From contig CP154956.1 of assembly GCA_039621445.1 (NCBI GenBank), positions 10,787,443 through 10,851,442 on the forward strand: DNA of 64,000 bases, written 5' to 3'. The translations under genes and the position numbers were made by a program. Position 1 is the stretch's first letter. Each line of letters opens with the position of its first letter. The stretch is from Euglena gracilis. Its lineage: Eukaryota > Euglenida > Euglenophyceae > Euglenales. The notes below the pieces were generated by a model. The model worked only from the letters and a program-made list of their open reading frames with translations. It was not told the DNA's origin and did not search any database. Positions 63,467 through 64,000 of this stretch are shown in pieces.

Positions 63467-64000
63467 CTGGGCCCAGGCCGGATGGGGAACGGGGGGGGGG
63501 CTGATTCCTAACTGTGCTGGAACGACGACAAGATACCCCCATTTTGCCGATCATAGGTATAGGTAGGTATGATGATCATATCAAGATCATCATAATGATC
63601 ATCATATCAAGATGATCATAGGTAGGTAGGCATAGGTATCAAAAATGCTGCATTTTTGATACCTATCCCCCCCCGGGAAAAGTGTCACCTGACAGGTTGG
63701 CCGGTACCGGGGACCCTGACATCCTCATGACAGGTTGGCCGGTACCGGGGACCCTGACAGTTTCCCAGCAGGACTCTGACAGTTTCCCAGGTAGCCCCCC
63801 AAAAAATTAAGCAACCCATTGCTTAAGTTTGGGTTTCAGCTGATCCGCCCAAGGGGTTGCTTAAGTTTGGGGGGTTGCTTAAATTTGGGTTTCACCATAT
63901 GCGTCGAGGGGTTCTTAATTAAAGTAAACTAAAACAGTCAACAGAGAAAAATCTTCTTGTTCAAAATAAAGAGAGGAGGAGATTTTCAGAGTGAAAATGC

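Overview
This is a eukaryotic nuclear window, and I read it as a photosynthetic euglenid (Euglena-like). Three things in the sequence point there. (1) It carries a nuclear, intron-rich gene for the double GTPase Der/EngA, a bacterial/plastid ribosome-assembly factor. (2) That gene mixes ordinary GT-AG introns with introns that lack GT-AG, have inverted-repeat ends of the form CAG...CTG, and fit the frame only if 3 bases before the CAG and 5 bases after the CTG are removed with them; this matches what I recall of euglenid 'nonconventional' introns. (3) The only telomere-like motif is TTAGGG. Exons have high third-position GC and are separated by introns of hundreds of bases to about 2.5 kb.

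Layout. 1.2-4.65 kb: five minus-strand exons of a Gly/Ala/Val/Lys-rich repeat protein that I cannot name; an exon at 19.3 kb may belong to it. 5-19 kb: no convincing gene, but dense TIR elements, minisatellites and microsatellites. 20.2-26.7 kb: a decayed plus-strand LINE-type retrotransposon (endonuclease, degenerate RT, RNase H), itself hit by a TIR element. 27-35 kb: a (TG)n tract, a 1.25 kb TIR element, ATGCGGAAA arrays and simple repeats. 35-46.4 kb: scattered minus-strand exon candidates of one or more unidentified genes, embedded in many nested TIR elements. 49.0-63.5 kb: sixteen exons of Der on the minus strand, from the middle of the first GTPase domain to the stop; the transit peptide and first P-loop lie beyond the right edge.

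The unifying feature is a large set of short non-autonomous elements (85 bp to 2.2 kb). They have CA(G)...(C)TG terminal inverted repeats, 8-bp (one group 7-bp) target duplications, G/C homopolymers just inside the ends and often a GGCGC-type hairpin. About twenty have recognisable duplications. The same architecture, with the same 3+5 split of the 8-bp duplication, forms the nonconventional introns of both genes. The simplest reading is that these elements are the source of the introns: insertion makes an 8-bp duplication, and excision from RNA of the element plus one copy restores the frame. No transposase gene is visible here.

Limits: boundaries were read by eye, G/C homopolymer lengths may be unreliable, and no search was run.
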